A program made the position numbers and the translations under genes. DNA of 64,000 nt from DATARH01 sp963705325 (GTDB taxonomy: Bacteria > Pseudomonadota > Alphaproteobacteria > ATCC43930 > CGMCC-115725): the NCBI GenBank assembly GCA_963705325.1, contig OY970069.1:2790001-2854000 (forward strand), read 5' to 3'. The notes beneath the pieces are model-generated. The model saw only the letters and a program-made list of their open reading frames with translations. It searched no databases and was not told the origin of the DNA. Shown in pieces: positions 17,439 through 26,165 of this stretch (its first letter is position 1; every line of letters starts with the position of its first letter).

Positions 17439-18142
17439 ATGCATCGGCTGATATTCATCGTAGGCTTGTTGCTCGCTCCGGTGGCTGGCGCGCTCGCCGA
17501 TGACCCATTCCAGTCAGCCCCCGCCCCCGCGCCCGACCCGTTTCGGCTCGCGCCTGAATTGCCGACGCCAACGCCTCATCCACGACCGGCGCCGACCCCT
17601 GAACCGGAATCGGTTATTGCACCGCAACCGGCACCGACAGCTCTTCCGTCGGTTCCACAGGTAATGTCCCCTCTCGGCATTCCGATGGCTACGGCGACGA
17701 CGTCACGCTCCGTTGTCGGAGATAATTCCGATGTTAAATATTTTGACGTATTCAGTGGGGTATCGACGGTTATAGTTCACCCATTTGAAGTAAATTCTGC
17801 ATGTGAGGTAAGGAATAATTATGTAACGATTCTACAATACCCAAGTCATGGAACGATTACCATACAGCAGGGACCTATGACTATTCCAAGCAAATTTGAT
17901 GTAGGTAGTCCGAGACCCGAATGTGTGGGTAAAATTATAAATACGACATATATCGTGTATAAATCGAATTTAAATTATAGGGGGGATGATGTTTTTAAGT
18001 ACAAACATACCATGTCTTTTCATCGGATAGTATTTATGAAAGAAATTCACCTGATAGTTCGGTGATAGCGGTTAGTCATGTAAAAGGCACGGCAGAAGTC
18101 GTCCCTCTCGTTTCGGGTACGCGGGGGGCTCACGTCGAGTAG
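17439..18142 (+). CDS. Secreted Pro-rich protein with AT-rich Ig-like C-terminus (one-base frame break)
   Basis: Begins with a signal peptide (MHRLIFIVGLLLAPVAGALA), then ~70 residues rich in Pro and Ala, then a globular part. The DNA changes sharply from about 17700: high GC gives way to AT-rich sequence. The globular part has YPSHGTITI and LNYRGDDVFKYK, like the strands of bacterial Ig/cadherin-type repeats. The annotated frame stops at 18065 with an unlikely tail. If one A is missing from AAA at 18003-18005, the frame continues TYHVFSSDSIYERNSP and ends at 18142. The corrected product has 234 residues. It starts seven bases after the TIR gene, so it is probably co-transcribed. Confidence 0.65.
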
Positions 18143-19776
18143 TCGGAGAACTGCACCGTGCCGGCGCGGGCGCGGTAGTCGGTCTTGACGTTGACAAGCG
18201 CGACCATGCCCTCGTCGACCTTCTTTTGCGCGCGCTCCAGCGCCGGGCGGATGTCCTCCGGGTTCTCGACATACTCGCCGTAGCAGCCGAGCCCCTCGGC
18301 CATCTTGTCGTAGCGGGTGTAGCCGAGGTCGCGGCCGGGCTTGTTGCGCTGCGGGTCGGCGGTCCAACCGCCGTTGAGGCTGATGACGACGAGGATCGGG
18401 ATCTTATGCCGAACCGCGGTGTCGAGCTCCATCGCGTTGAGGCCGAACGAGCCGTCGCCATGGCAGCAGATGACCTGGGTGTTCGGCTTCGCGACCTTGG
18501 CGCCGACCGCGAACGGCAGCCCGACGCCCATCGTGCCGAACGGGCCGGAATTGAGCCGGTGGCCCGGTTCGAAGGTCGGCATCGTCTGACGCCCGAAATT
18601 CAAGGTCTCCTGGCCGTCGACGACAAGGATCGCGTCGCGGTTCATGAAGTTCTTCACTTCTTCAAGGAGCCGGATCGGGTGGATGTCGCCGTCGGTCGGG
18701 TAGTTTCCGCCGGGGCCGCTACGTTTCGCGGCCTCGCCGTCGGCGAGGGTCTTGCGCCAGCCGGCGAAGCGGTCGGCGGTCTTGGTGGGGATCGCGTCGA
18801 TCAGCTGCTGCAGCACGCTCTTGCAATCGCCGACGATCGGGTAGTCGACATTGCGCGCCGACATGCCGAGCTCCTCGGCGTCGATCTCGATGCGGGCGAT
18901 CTTGGCGTTGGCGCCAAAGCGCGGCGGCGCGGCATGGCCGATGATGTAGTTCATTCGCGTGCCCAGTACGATGATGAGATCGGCGTCGCGGAACGCGGTC
19001 GAGCGCATCGTCAGGTACGAATAGGGGTGGTCGTCCGGCACCACGCCGCGGCCTTGCGGGGTCGTGTAGAACGGGATGCCGGCCTTCTCGACGAAGGTGC
19101 GCATCTCATTCCAAGCCTGCGACCAGATCACCCCGCCGCCTGAGGCGATGATCGGCCGCTCGGCCCGGTTGATCGCATCGACCAGCGCGTTGATCGCTTT
19201 CGGCTCGGCGTAGGGGCGGGCGCCGACGATCGGCCGCCCGGCGTAGCTCCAATCGACTTGGCTCTCCTCGACCTTCTGGTAGAGCACGTCGCCCGGCCAA
19301 TCGAGGTAGACGGGGCCCGGCTTGCCGGTCATCGCTTTCTGGAAGGCGAAATTGATCTGCTGTGGGATGCGCTTCACGTTGTGGATGCGGTCGGCGTACT
19401 TCACGCAGCCGCGCATGATCGCCATCTGGTCGATTTCCTGGAACACCTGGCGGCCGAACTGGCTGATCGGGCTGGAACCGCCAAATCCGATCACCGGGCA
19501 GCAATCGATCAACGCGTTGGCGAGACCGGTGGACAGGTTGATCGCCGCTGGGCCCGACGCCGCCATGCACACCGCCGGCCTTTGCGTCAGCCGGCTATAG
19601 GCCTGGGCCGAGAACGCCGCCGCCTGTTCGTGGCGGACGTCGATCATGCGGATTCCTTCGTTGATCATCGAAGACTCAGCCAGCAGCATCGGCCCGCCCA
19701 TGATGAAGAACGCGTCCTTGACGCCTTCCGCCTTGAGGCATTTCGCCAGGATTTCCGAACCGGTCAGTTCCGCCAT
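18130..19776 (-). CDS. Oxalyl-CoA decarboxylase-like thiamine diphosphate enzyme
   Basis: A 548-residue thiamine-diphosphate enzyme of the acetolactate synthase/oxalyl-CoA decarboxylase/2-hydroxyacyl-CoA lyase group. The N-terminal Glu that activates the cofactor is in DVRHEQAAAFSAQAYSR. The C-terminal cofactor motif begins GDGSFGLNAMEL and ends near LNGG. Next to a formyl-CoA transferase homologue, a role in oxalyl-CoA or another 2-oxo/hydroxyacyl-CoA breakdown is likely, but other lyases share these motifs. The frame stays open upstream only because of the frame break in frc; the ATG at 19776, with GAAGGAGA ahead, is the real start. A hairpin terminator lies between the two genes. Confidence 0.82.
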   Translation of the reverse strand: MAELTGSEILAKCLKAEGVKDAFFIMGGPMLLAESSMINEGIRMIDVRHEQAAAFSAQAYSRLTQRPAVCMAASGPAAINLSTGLANALIDCCPVIGFGGSSPISQFGRQVFQEIDQMAIMRGCVKYADRIHNVKRIPQQINFAFQKAMTGKPGPVYLDWPGDVLYQKVEESQVDWSYAGRPIVGARPYAEPKAINALVDAINRAERPIIASGGGVIWSQAWNEMRTFVEKAGIPFYTTPQGRGVVPDDHPYSYLTMRSTAFRDADLIIVLGTRMNYIIGHAAPPRFGANAKIARIEIDAEELGMSARNVDYPIVGDCKSVLQQLIDAIPTKTADRFAGWRKTLADGEAAKRSGPGGNYPTDGDIHPIRLLEEVKNFMNRDAILVVDGQETLNFGRQTMPTFEPGHRLNSGPFGTMGVGLPFAVGAKVAKPNTQVICCHGDGSFGLNAMELDTAVRHKIPILVVISLNGGWTADPQRNKPGRDLGYTRYDKMAEGLGCYGEYVENPEDIRPALERAQKKVDEGMVALVNVKTDYRARAGTVQFSDYST

Positions 19777-19821
19777 CGAGGGTCTCCTTCTATTCGTCAA
19801 ACGGGGGCTCAAAACCCGAAA

Positions 19822-19841
19822 CGGCCCGCTTTCGCGGGCCG
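19822..19841 (-). terminator. Intrinsic terminator between frc and the oxc-like gene
   Basis: Perfect eight-base-pair hairpin (CGGCCCGC/GCGGGCCG) with a four-base loop. On the minus strand it is followed by TTTCGGGTTTTG. It starts 18 bases after the frc stop and ends 45 bases before the downstream start, so it could reduce read-through into the second gene. Confidence 0.65.
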
Positions 19842-19859
19842 CTCTGTCGTCTCCGGGCT

Positions 19860-21109
19860 TCAGCCGGCGTTGCCGATCACTTTGCCGGACTTCAGCGCTT
19901 CTGATGTCACCGCTCGACATGCCGAGCCAACTGGAGAACACCTCGTCGGTATGCTGGCCGAGCTTGGGCGACGGCTTCAGCTCGGGCGGCTTGCCGTCGA
20001 AGCGCACCGGCCAGCTCTCGCACTTCCAGTCGCCGTCCGGGTGATGCATCACCTGCATGATGCCGCGCTTGACGAAGCTCTCGTCGTTGTAGAGCTCGAG
20101 CGTGTCGTGGACCGCGCCGGCCGGCACGCCTGCGGCGCCGATCAGCTGCATCGCCTCTTCCTTGGTGTGGTGCTTGGTCCACTCGGCGATGATCTCGTTG
20201 ATGAAGCCCTCGTGCTTGTTGCGCTCTTCGTTGGTGGCGAAGCGCGGGTCGTCGATCAGCTCCTCGCGGCCGATAACCTTGAGCAGGCGGTTCCAATGCT
20301 CGGGGTTGGCGCGGCTGCAGAACACGTAGACGTAGTCGTTGTAGCCGAACGGCTTGCACGGATAGATGCCGCACGGCGCCGGGGCGCCCGAGGTCGACTG
20401 GGCGCCCATGCGCGGCGCCGCGGTCTTGTCGCCCTGCTGCGACATCACCGCGAACGAGGTGCGGATGTAGTGCATCACCGAATCCTGCATCGCCAGCTGC
20501 AGGCGGCGGCCCTTGCCGGTCGCCTTCTTCTCGTAGAGCGCGCCGAGCACGCTGATCGCCATCAGCATGCCGGTGCCGGTGTCGCCGATGGTGCAGCCCG
20601 GCTTGACCGGCTGGCTGGCCGGGTTCGCCGGTGACGCTCATCGTGCCGCCCGCGGCCTGCGCGATCATGTCGAAGGCGAGCGATTTCTCGTATGGGCTGC
20701 CCTCGCCGAAGCCCTTGACCTGGCAATAGATGATGCCGGGGTTGATCTCTTTCAGCACGTCATAGCCAAGGCCGAGGCGCTCGATCGTGCCGGGGGCGAG
20801 GTTCTCGGCGAACACGTCGGCCTTTTTGACCAGCTCTTTGACCAGCTCGACGCCCTTTTGGGTCTTGAGGTCGACCGTCGCCGACTTCTTGTTGGCGTTG
20901 AGGATCTTGAAATAGAAGGAGTCGTGCGCCTTCCCGCTGGCCGCCGCGATGCGCCGGCCGGGATCGCCCGATTTCGGGTTCTCGATCTTGACGACCTCGG
21001 CGCCAAGCCAGGCCAGGGCCTCAGTGCAGGTGGGACCCGCCTCGAACTGGGTCAGATCGACGACCTTGACACCCGCCAGACATTGCAGAGGCGCAAAATT
21101 TCCGCTCAT
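19860..21109 (-). CDS. frc: Formyl-CoA:oxalate CoA-transferase-like, CaiB/BaiF family (two frame breaks)
   Basis: A class III CoA transferase, 415 residues after correction. The opening VVDLTQFEAGPTCTEALAWL is the CoA-binding Rossmann part, FKILNANKKSATVDLKT and KADVFAENLAPGTIERLG follow, and AMQDSVMHYIR holds the catalytic Asp that forms an acyl-anhydride. Two extra bases break the frame. One lies in about 20612-20622, after VTGEPGQP. The other is at 19902, after SSGDI, beyond which EALKSGKVIGNAG ends the protein at 19860. With both corrected the length is a multiple of three. It precedes the oxc-like gene on the same strand, the arrangement of oxalate degradation operons. Formyl-CoA as donor is inferred from homology. 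Confidence 0.85.
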
Positions 21110-21305
21110 CGTTTCCCGCTCCCTTGGTCGCGTGACAGCACGATCGCTTGGCCAGACGATACCTTAGATTGTCGCGCAACGGAAACCGCTGATTCCCGCG
21201 AAAATCGCGGTGTTGCTATCCCCAAACGCAGGCAGCGCTCGAAAGATGTTGTCGCGGCAAGCCAGGTCGGCCGATAGTCACCCTCGCACTCGAGAAGTCC
21301 AGAAA

Positions 21306-21935
21306 ATGCCGGCTGGAATCGCGCTGCTCGTCGCGCTGAGCATCTTGACGTTTCTGCCGAGCGCAGCCGCCGACGAGGCCGTCGCAACCCAGACGGTCGT
21401 GCTCCTTCGCCATGGAGAAAAGCATGCTCGCGGGTTGGGGCAGCTCACTTGCCAAGGGCTCAACCGGGCGCTCGCGCTCCCCGCCGTCATCGGAAAATTG
21501 TTTGGGCGGCCAGACGCGATTTTTGCGCCCGATCCGTCCCAGGCGGTCAGCGAATACGGTGGGACCTATGACTATATCCGCCCGCTGGCGACCATCGAGC
21601 CGACCGCTATCGCGTTCGGCCTGCCCATCGACGCCAGCATCGGCGTCTTTGATGTCGATGCTCTACGATACAAGCTCGAATCGCCGGCCTACTGGAACGC
21701 CCTGCTCGTTGTCGCATGGGAGGGAAACGAGATCCCGCGGCTCGCCCGCATGCTGGTCGCGGATCACGGCGGCAATTCCGACAGTGTCCCCGCCTGGAAG
21801 GGCAACGATGATTTCGACAGCCTCTACGTGATCAGGATCAAGCATGTCGGCACAGGTGTGACGGTTGCGTTCGAGCGGCTTCAGGAGGGTCTTGATGGGC
21901 AACCGACTGCCTGTCCCGGTCATGCACCTGGATAA
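21306..21935 (+). CDS. Secreted histidine phosphatase superfamily protein
   Basis: A 209-residue protein with a signal peptide (MPAGIALLVALSILTFLPSA) and a phosphoglycerate-mutase-like domain. LLRHGEKH carries the phosphorylated histidine of the RHG motif. The middle part is diverged and the usual second His region (DHGGNSDS) is altered, so activity is not certain. The frame runs 32 codons further upstream, but the ATG at 21306 gives a clean signal peptide. It is divergent from frc across 196 bases. No ribosome site stands out. Confidence 0.7.
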   Translation: MPAGIALLVALSILTFLPSAAADEAVATQTVVLLRHGEKHARGLGQLTCQGLNRALALPAVIGKLFGRPDAIFAPDPSQAVSEYGGTYDYIRPLATIEPTAIAFGLPIDASIGVFDVDALRYKLESPAYWNALLVVAWEGNEIPRLARMLVADHGGNSDSVPAWKGNDDFDSLYVIRIKHVGTGVTVAFERLQEGLDGQPTACPGHAPG

Positions 21936-22022
21936 ACCCGATGAAGAGCGCCATGACATTGGCGAGCCGAGTTGTGCGAGGCGCATGACCGTTTGGAAAT
22001 GCCGAGGCATTACGGGTAAGCG

Positions 22023-22556
22023 ATGAACGGCCCCGTCATTCTGCCCTATCGCAACATTCTGCCGCGCATCGACCCCACCGCGTTTATCGCGCCGGGCGTG
22101 GTGATTACCGGCGATGTCGAGATCGGCGCGCATGCCAACATCTGGTTCAACGTCGTCATCCGCGGCGACGACGCGCCGGTGCGCATCGGCGCACGCGCCA
22201 ACATTCAGGATGGCTGCGTCCTGCATGTCACCTTCGATGGGAGCGAGCGCATCCCGTGCATCGTCGGCGACGACGCCGCGGTTGGGCACATGGCGCTGCT
22301 GCACGGCTGCCGGCTCGAACCCGGCGCCTTTGTCGGAATGCGGGCCACGGTGATGGATCGCGCGGTTGTCGAATCGGGGGCGATGGTCGCCGCCGGCGCC
22401 CTCGTCGCGCCGCGCAAGCGGGTTAAGTCCGGCGAATTGTGGTCGGGCACCCCGGCGCGATTTTCCCGCCACCTCAAGGCCGAGGAACAGGACTACATGC
22501 GCTGGGTGCCGCGGCATTATCGCGAGCTGGCGGAAGAATACAAAACGCGAGGGTAG
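22023..22556 (+). CDS. Gamma-class carbonic anhydrase family protein
   Basis: A 177-residue left-handed beta-helix protein of the gamma carbonic anhydrase (YrdA/PaaY/CaiE) family. The hexapeptide repeats run through AFIAPGVVITGDVEIGAHANIWFNVVIRGD. VLHVTFDGS and VGHMALLHGC hold the metal-binding histidines. A C-terminal helix (AEEQDYMRWVPRHYRELAEEYK) is typical. Members are trimers with zinc or iron and may hydrate carbon dioxide or act as acyltransferases. A strong hairpin lies just downstream. It lies 87 bases after the phosphatase gene in the same direction. Confidence 0.9.
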   Translation: MNGPVILPYRNILPRIDPTAFIAPGVVITGDVEIGAHANIWFNVVIRGDDAPVRIGARANIQDGCVLHVTFDGSERIPCIVGDDAAVGHMALLHGCRLEPGAFVGMRATVMDRAVVESGAMVAAGALVAPRKRVKSGELWSGTPARFSRHLKAEEQDYMRWVPRHYRELAEEYKTRG

Positions 22557-22578
22557 GGGCGGCGCTCGGAAAAAGATC

Positions 22579-22610
22579 GAGGTGGCCGAGACGTCGGTCT
22601 CAGCCACCTC
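22579..22610 (+). terminator. Hairpin after the gamma carbonic anhydrase gene
   Basis: Fourteen-base arms GAGGTGGCCGAGAC and GTCTCAGCCACCTC pair with one mismatch around a four-base loop, 23 bases after the stop. There is no T-run, so it may act as a transcript stabiliser or with Rho. Confidence 0.5.
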
Positions 22611-22747
22611 GCGCCGCCTTAAGCGGGTCGCTCCAAGCGGGAATGTCAACCCCGGGAGCGCGAGTACACCATGAGATGGTTAAGGAAGTCTTAGCCGTAT
22701 CGCCAAATCGCTGAAAAGCTGGGCAAATTTTCTCGGCCGAAAATAGC

Positions 22748-22781
22748 AACGCCCGGCTGCACCGAAATGCAGCCGGGCGTT
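22748..22781 (-). terminator. Intrinsic terminator of the Flp pilin gene
   Basis: Perfect 14-base arms (AACGCCCGGCTGCA and its complement) with a six-base loop, 28 bases beyond the pilin stop. On the minus strand the hairpin is followed by a short T-rich segment, TTGCTATTTT. Confidence 0.75.
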
Positions 22782-22808
22782 GGGTCGACGAGTAATGTGG
22801 TCGGCGGC

Positions 22809-22970
22809 TTAGAGCTTGTTGGCGACGGTATTGAACGTCGAGCTCAGGTTCGTGCCGACGGTGCCCATCACGGTCACGGCGGCGACGGCAATCAGCGCGG
22901 CGATCAGGCCATACTCGATCGCGGTCGCGCCATCTTCGTTCTTCAACAGCTTGACAAGGGTCGCAAACAT
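22809..22970 (-). CDS. Flp/Fap family type IVb pilin
   Basis: A 53-residue pilin precursor. The short leader ends at NEDGATAIEYGLIAALIAV, the Flp signature in which prepilin peptidase cuts after Gly and the mature protein starts with Ala-Thr and a Glu at position 5 or 6. The rest is one hydrophobic helix and a short polar tail. Flp pilins assemble into tight-adherence pili, but no tad/cpa secretion genes or prepilin peptidase lie in this window, so this is an isolated pilin gene. GAGGAGAA precedes the ATG. It has its own terminator and a near-perfect AT palindrome 47-60 bases upstream, suggesting separate control. Confidence 0.92.
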   Translation of the reverse strand: MFATLVKLLKNEDGATAIEYGLIAALIAVAAVTVMGTVGTNLSSTFNTVANKL

Positions 22971-23016
22971 GTAGGTTCTCCTCGGGACTGACGGTCGAAC
23001 CATACCGGCCAAGCCT

Positions 23017-23030
23017 TTAACAATTGTAAA
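23017..23030 (-). promoter_or_regulatory. Palindrome upstream of the Flp pilin gene
   Basis: TTAACAATTGTAAA is a 14-base inverted repeat with one mismatch per arm, AT-rich in a GC-rich setting, 47-60 bases upstream of the pilin start. It may be an operator or part of the promoter. Confidence 0.3.
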
Positions 23031-23104
23031 CGCGGGTGCGACCTTTTGGACCGGCCAAGCCGCGCCGGCGCTGAGGCAATACGCCATCGAGACAGGCCTG
23101 CCGT

Positions 23105-24925
23105 CTAATCCTCTGCCCGCACCTTCACGTAGCTGCCGGGCGCGTCCTCGATCGGATTGAGCTTGCCGTCGCCCGGCTGCCGCGCAGGGACCTCGCCGCC
23201 CGCATATTGCGACACCCATTCCTCCCAGAACGGCCACCACGACAAATCGTGATGGGTCGCGGTGGCAAGCCAGTCGTCGGGCGAGGGCGGGTTGTCGTCG
23301 TTGCGCCAGTGCCCGTATTTGCTGCCCGGTGGGTTGACCACGCCCGCGATGTGGCCCGAGGCTGACAGCACGAACTTGACCGGGCCGGTGTAAATCTGCG
23401 TCGCCGAGTAGGTCGAGCGCCACGGCGCGATGTGGTCCTCGCGGGTCGACAGGATGAAGGCCGGCGTCTTGACCTTGCGCAGGTCGATCTTGACGCCGTC
23501 CAGGGTGATCCCGCCCGGCTTTGCCAGCAGGTTCTCCTGATACATCTTGCGCAGGTAGAAGCTGTGCATCGCCGCCGGCATCCGCGTCGAGTCGGCATTC
23601 CAGTAGAGGAGGTCGAACGGTAGTGGCGACTTGCCCAGCAGGTAGTTGTTGACGACGAACGACCAGATCAGGTCGTTGGCGCGCAGCATGTTGAAGGTCG
23701 TGTGCATGTCGCGCGCTTCGAGGTAGCCCTTCTTTTCCATCCGCTCCTCGAGCGCATGGATCTGCTCCTCGTCGATAAAGACGGAAAGCTCGCCGGCCTC
23801 GGCGAAATCTACCATGGTCACGAAATAGGTCGCGCTCTTGACCCGCCGGTCGCGCTTTGCGGTCATATAGGCGAGCGTCGCGGACAGCAGCGTTCCGCCG
23901 AGGCAATAGCCGATGACATTGGCTGCCTTCTCGCCGGTCGCCTGTTCCATGGCGTCGAGCGCGGCGAGCGGCCCTTCCTTCATGTAATCGTCAAAGCTCT
24001 TTCCGCTGAGCGTTTGACCCGGATTGACCCAGGAGATCACGAACACCGTGTGCCCTTGGTCCACCGCCCAGCGGATGAACGAATTTTGCGGCCGCAGGTC
24101 GAGGATGTAGAACTTGTTGATCCACGGCGGGATGATCAGCAGCGGTCGCCGTTTCACCGTCGCGGTGGTCGGCGCGTACTGGATGAGCTGTATCAGGTCG
24201 TTCTGGTAGACGACCTTGCCCGGCGTGGTCGCGACGTTCTCGCCGAGCTTGAACGCCGCCATATCGGTCATGCTGATCGCCAGGCGGCCCTTGCCGCGCT
24301 CCAGATCGTCGAGCAGGTTCTTGAGCCCGCTGATCAGGTTTTCGCCGCGACTGTCTACCGTCGCGCGCAGTACCTCGGGATTTGTCAGCACGTAATTTGA
24401 CGGCGCCATCGCGTCGACAAATTGGCGGGTATAGAAATCGACCTTGCGGCCGGTCTGCTCGTCGAGCCCTCCGGTCTCCTTGACCGCGCCCTGAATGTAG
24501 CGCGCGGCCAGCAGATAGCTCTGCTTGATATAGTCGAACACCGCGTTGTCGCTCCATTCGCGGTCGCGAAACCGGCGGTCGTCGGGCGCGGCCTCGATCA
24601 CCGGGTCGGCCGGCTTTCCCATCATCCGCTCGGCGGTGCGCTGCCACAGTGTCAGATAGTCGTTCCACAGCGCCATCTGCGCCTGGATCAGCTTGGCCGG
24701 CTCGGCCATCATTCGCGCGGTCAGCTCGAAGAACGCCGCGCCGATCGCCGCGGGGTCGCCGAGGCCGATTCCCTCGTTCGCCGGTTGCCGGGCGAGAAAA
24801 TCGGCGACGAGCCGCTGGCTGCGCTCGGCGATGTCGGCCAAGTTGCGGGCCAGTTCCGCGTCGCCGCTTTGGGGCGAAGCCGCCGCAGCGGTATCGCCGC
24901 TCTTCTCGCCGCTCGCATCGTTCAT
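23105..24925 (-). CDS. phaC: Class I polyhydroxyalkanoate synthase
   Basis: This 606-residue enzyme polymerises (R)-3-hydroxyacyl-CoA into storage polyester on granules. The catalytic centre is visible: GYCLGG carries the cysteine of the lipase-like box, TREDHIAPW the Asp, and SGHIAGVVNPP the His. PWINKFYILDL and WNADSTRMP are conserved family blocks. Length matches class I (PhaC alone, no PhaE). The frame extends upstream past the likely start; the ATG at 24925 gives the usual acidic N-terminus and has GGACCCCCG ahead rather than a strong ribosome site. No phaA, phaB or phaR lies nearby. Confidence 0.95.
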   Translation of the reverse strand: MNDASGEKSGDTAAAASPQSGDAELARNLADIAERSQRLVADFLARQPANEGIGLGDPAAIGAAFFELTARMMAEPAKLIQAQMALWNDYLTLWQRTAERMMGKPADPVIEAAPDDRRFRDREWSDNAVFDYIKQSYLLAARYIQGAVKETGGLDEQTGRKVDFYTRQFVDAMAPSNYVLTNPEVLRATVDSRGENLISGLKNLLDDLERGKGRLAISMTDMAAFKLGENVATTPGKVVYQNDLIQLIQYAPTTATVKRRPLLIIPPWINKFYILDLRPQNSFIRWAVDQGHTVFVISWVNPGQTLSGKSFDDYMKEGPLAALDAMEQATGEKAANVIGYCLGGTLLSATLAYMTAKRDRRVKSATYFVTMVDFAEAGELSVFIDEEQIHALEERMEKKGYLEARDMHTTFNMLRANDLIWSFVVNNYLLGKSPLPFDLLYWNADSTRMPAAMHSFYLRKMYQENLLAKPGGITLDGVKIDLRKVKTPAFILSTREDHIAPWRSTYSATQIYTGPVKFVLSASGHIAGVVNPPGSKYGHWRNDDNPPSPDDWLATATHHDLSWWPFWEEWVSQYAGGEVPARQPGDGKLNPIEDAPGSYVKVRAED

Positions 24926-25130
24926 CGGGGGTCCTTGTCCTTTGCGGGCCGCTCGCGAGGCCGCCGGGAGGGCGCCGCCGCGGCGCCCGAGGCGGCGGGA
25001 ATCAAATGTAGTGACGCGCGGTTTCTGATCTAATACACCAACGGACCGATTGTGAAGCCGTCGGCCATCCGCGCATGCTGCGCCGGAAACGCGGGAGGCG
25101 CCGCCGCCGCCGATGAGGTGGGTTTCGTCG

Positions 25131-26165
25131 ATGAAATCTCGGATCGCCCGCCTTCGCGCCGGCGGGTCGGCATTATCGGTCGCCGCTCTGGTCGTTGTCG
25201 CCGGCATGACCGGGTGCACCCAGACGATCGAAGGCTACCGCTCGCTCGCTGGGCTCAACAAGAACGACCCCGACCCGGCGGCCGCGCCGTTCGGCGAGAA
25301 CCTCAACACGGCGTCCAACGCCGGCTATGCGAACCTCGCCAGCGTGCCGGAACCGCCGATCGTCTCGTCGACCGTCGCGGAGCGGGCACAGATCGCGAAG
25401 GGACTCAACGCGCAGCGAACCAACGCCGAGGCGCCTGACATCCACGGGCATCCCGGCTCGGCGGCGCCCGGGCCGGTGCCGCCGCCGCCGCCCATTCCGC
25501 CCGAGCTCATCGCGGCGGCGGGGGCCACGCCTCCCGCGCCGGCGCCCCCGCCGCCGCCGATGCGCGGGGCGACCGAGCCGCCGGTGCCGAGTTCGCCCAA
25601 TACGACGTTGCAAGTGCCGCAGGTCGGAGGGCCGCTGCCGGGCGCCGAACCGCCGCGCCCGGCGCCATTGCAAGCCGCGCTGCCCGCGGCGCCGGCACCC
25701 GCGCCGTCCCAGTTGCCGGCGGCTGTGGCACAGTCGGCGAACCCCACTCCGGCGCCGCCGCCCGCCGTGCTGCCGCCGCCGCCAATCCCGGCCGAGGTCG
25801 CCGCTCGACCGGCGCCGAAACTACCGCCAGCCCCGATCGTGCTCGCTTCTCTCGACCTCTCGCCCAGTGCGCCCGCATTGACCGCCGCCGATCAGGCTCG
25901 TGTCGCCGACATCGCCGCGCGCTACAAGGATAAGTCTGGCATTGTCCGGATCGTCGCTTATGCCGCGCCCGGCACTGGTGGCGCCGAACAGCTCAACAAT
26001 TTTCGCGCCGCGCTCGACCGGGCTCAAATCGTCGCCAAGGCGCTGAACGGGGCCGGCGTCCCGGCCAAGCAGATCCAGACCCAGGCGGCGCCGTCGAGCG
26101 CGGCCGCGCCGCCGGGGCGGATCGATGTGCAGCTGCTGCCCCCCGCCACGGGAGCCACCGGATGA
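25131..26165 (+). CDS. Pro-rich lipoprotein with OmpA-like C-terminus
   Basis: A 344-residue protein. The N-terminus is a lipoprotein signal peptide: KSRIARLRAGG, then hydrophobic residues and a lipobox ending MTGC, so the mature protein should be lipid-anchored. Residues ~110-245 are very rich in Pro and Ala. The last ~95 residues contain LTAADQARVADIAARYKD and IVRIVAYAAPGTGG, resembling the OmpA/MotB-type peptidoglycan-binding fold, with RAQIVAKALNGAGVPAKQIQ as its second half. The ATG at 25113 is an alternative start. The stop overlaps the hom start (ATGA at 26162-26165), so the two are translationally coupled. Confidence 0.7.
   Translation: MKSRIARLRAGGSALSVAALVVVAGMTGCTQTIEGYRSLAGLNKNDPDPAAAPFGENLNTASNAGYANLASVPEPPIVSSTVAERAQIAKGLNAQRTNAEAPDIHGHPGSAAPGPVPPPPPIPPELIAAAGATPPAPAPPPPPMRGATEPPVPSSPNTTLQVPQVGGPLPGAEPPRPAPLQAALPAAPAPAPSQLPAAVAQSANPTPAPPPAVLPPPPIPAEVAARPAPKLPPAPIVLASLDLSPSAPALTAADQARVADIAARYKDKSGIVRIVAYAAPGTGGAEQLNNFRAALDRAQIVAKALNGAGVPAKQIQTQAAPSSAAAPPGRIDVQLLPPATGATG

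Noticed and set aside
18130..20568. A single 812-residue fusion of CoA transferase and thiamine enzyme
   Set aside because: The fusion exists only because an extra base at 19902 removes the transferase stop. With it corrected, the transferase ends at 19860 and the second gene has its own ribosome site and ATG.
19258..20634. Plus-strand frame of 458 codons opposite the frc- and oxc-like genes
   Set aside because: Antisense shadow rich in Arg, Ala and His, with no domain.
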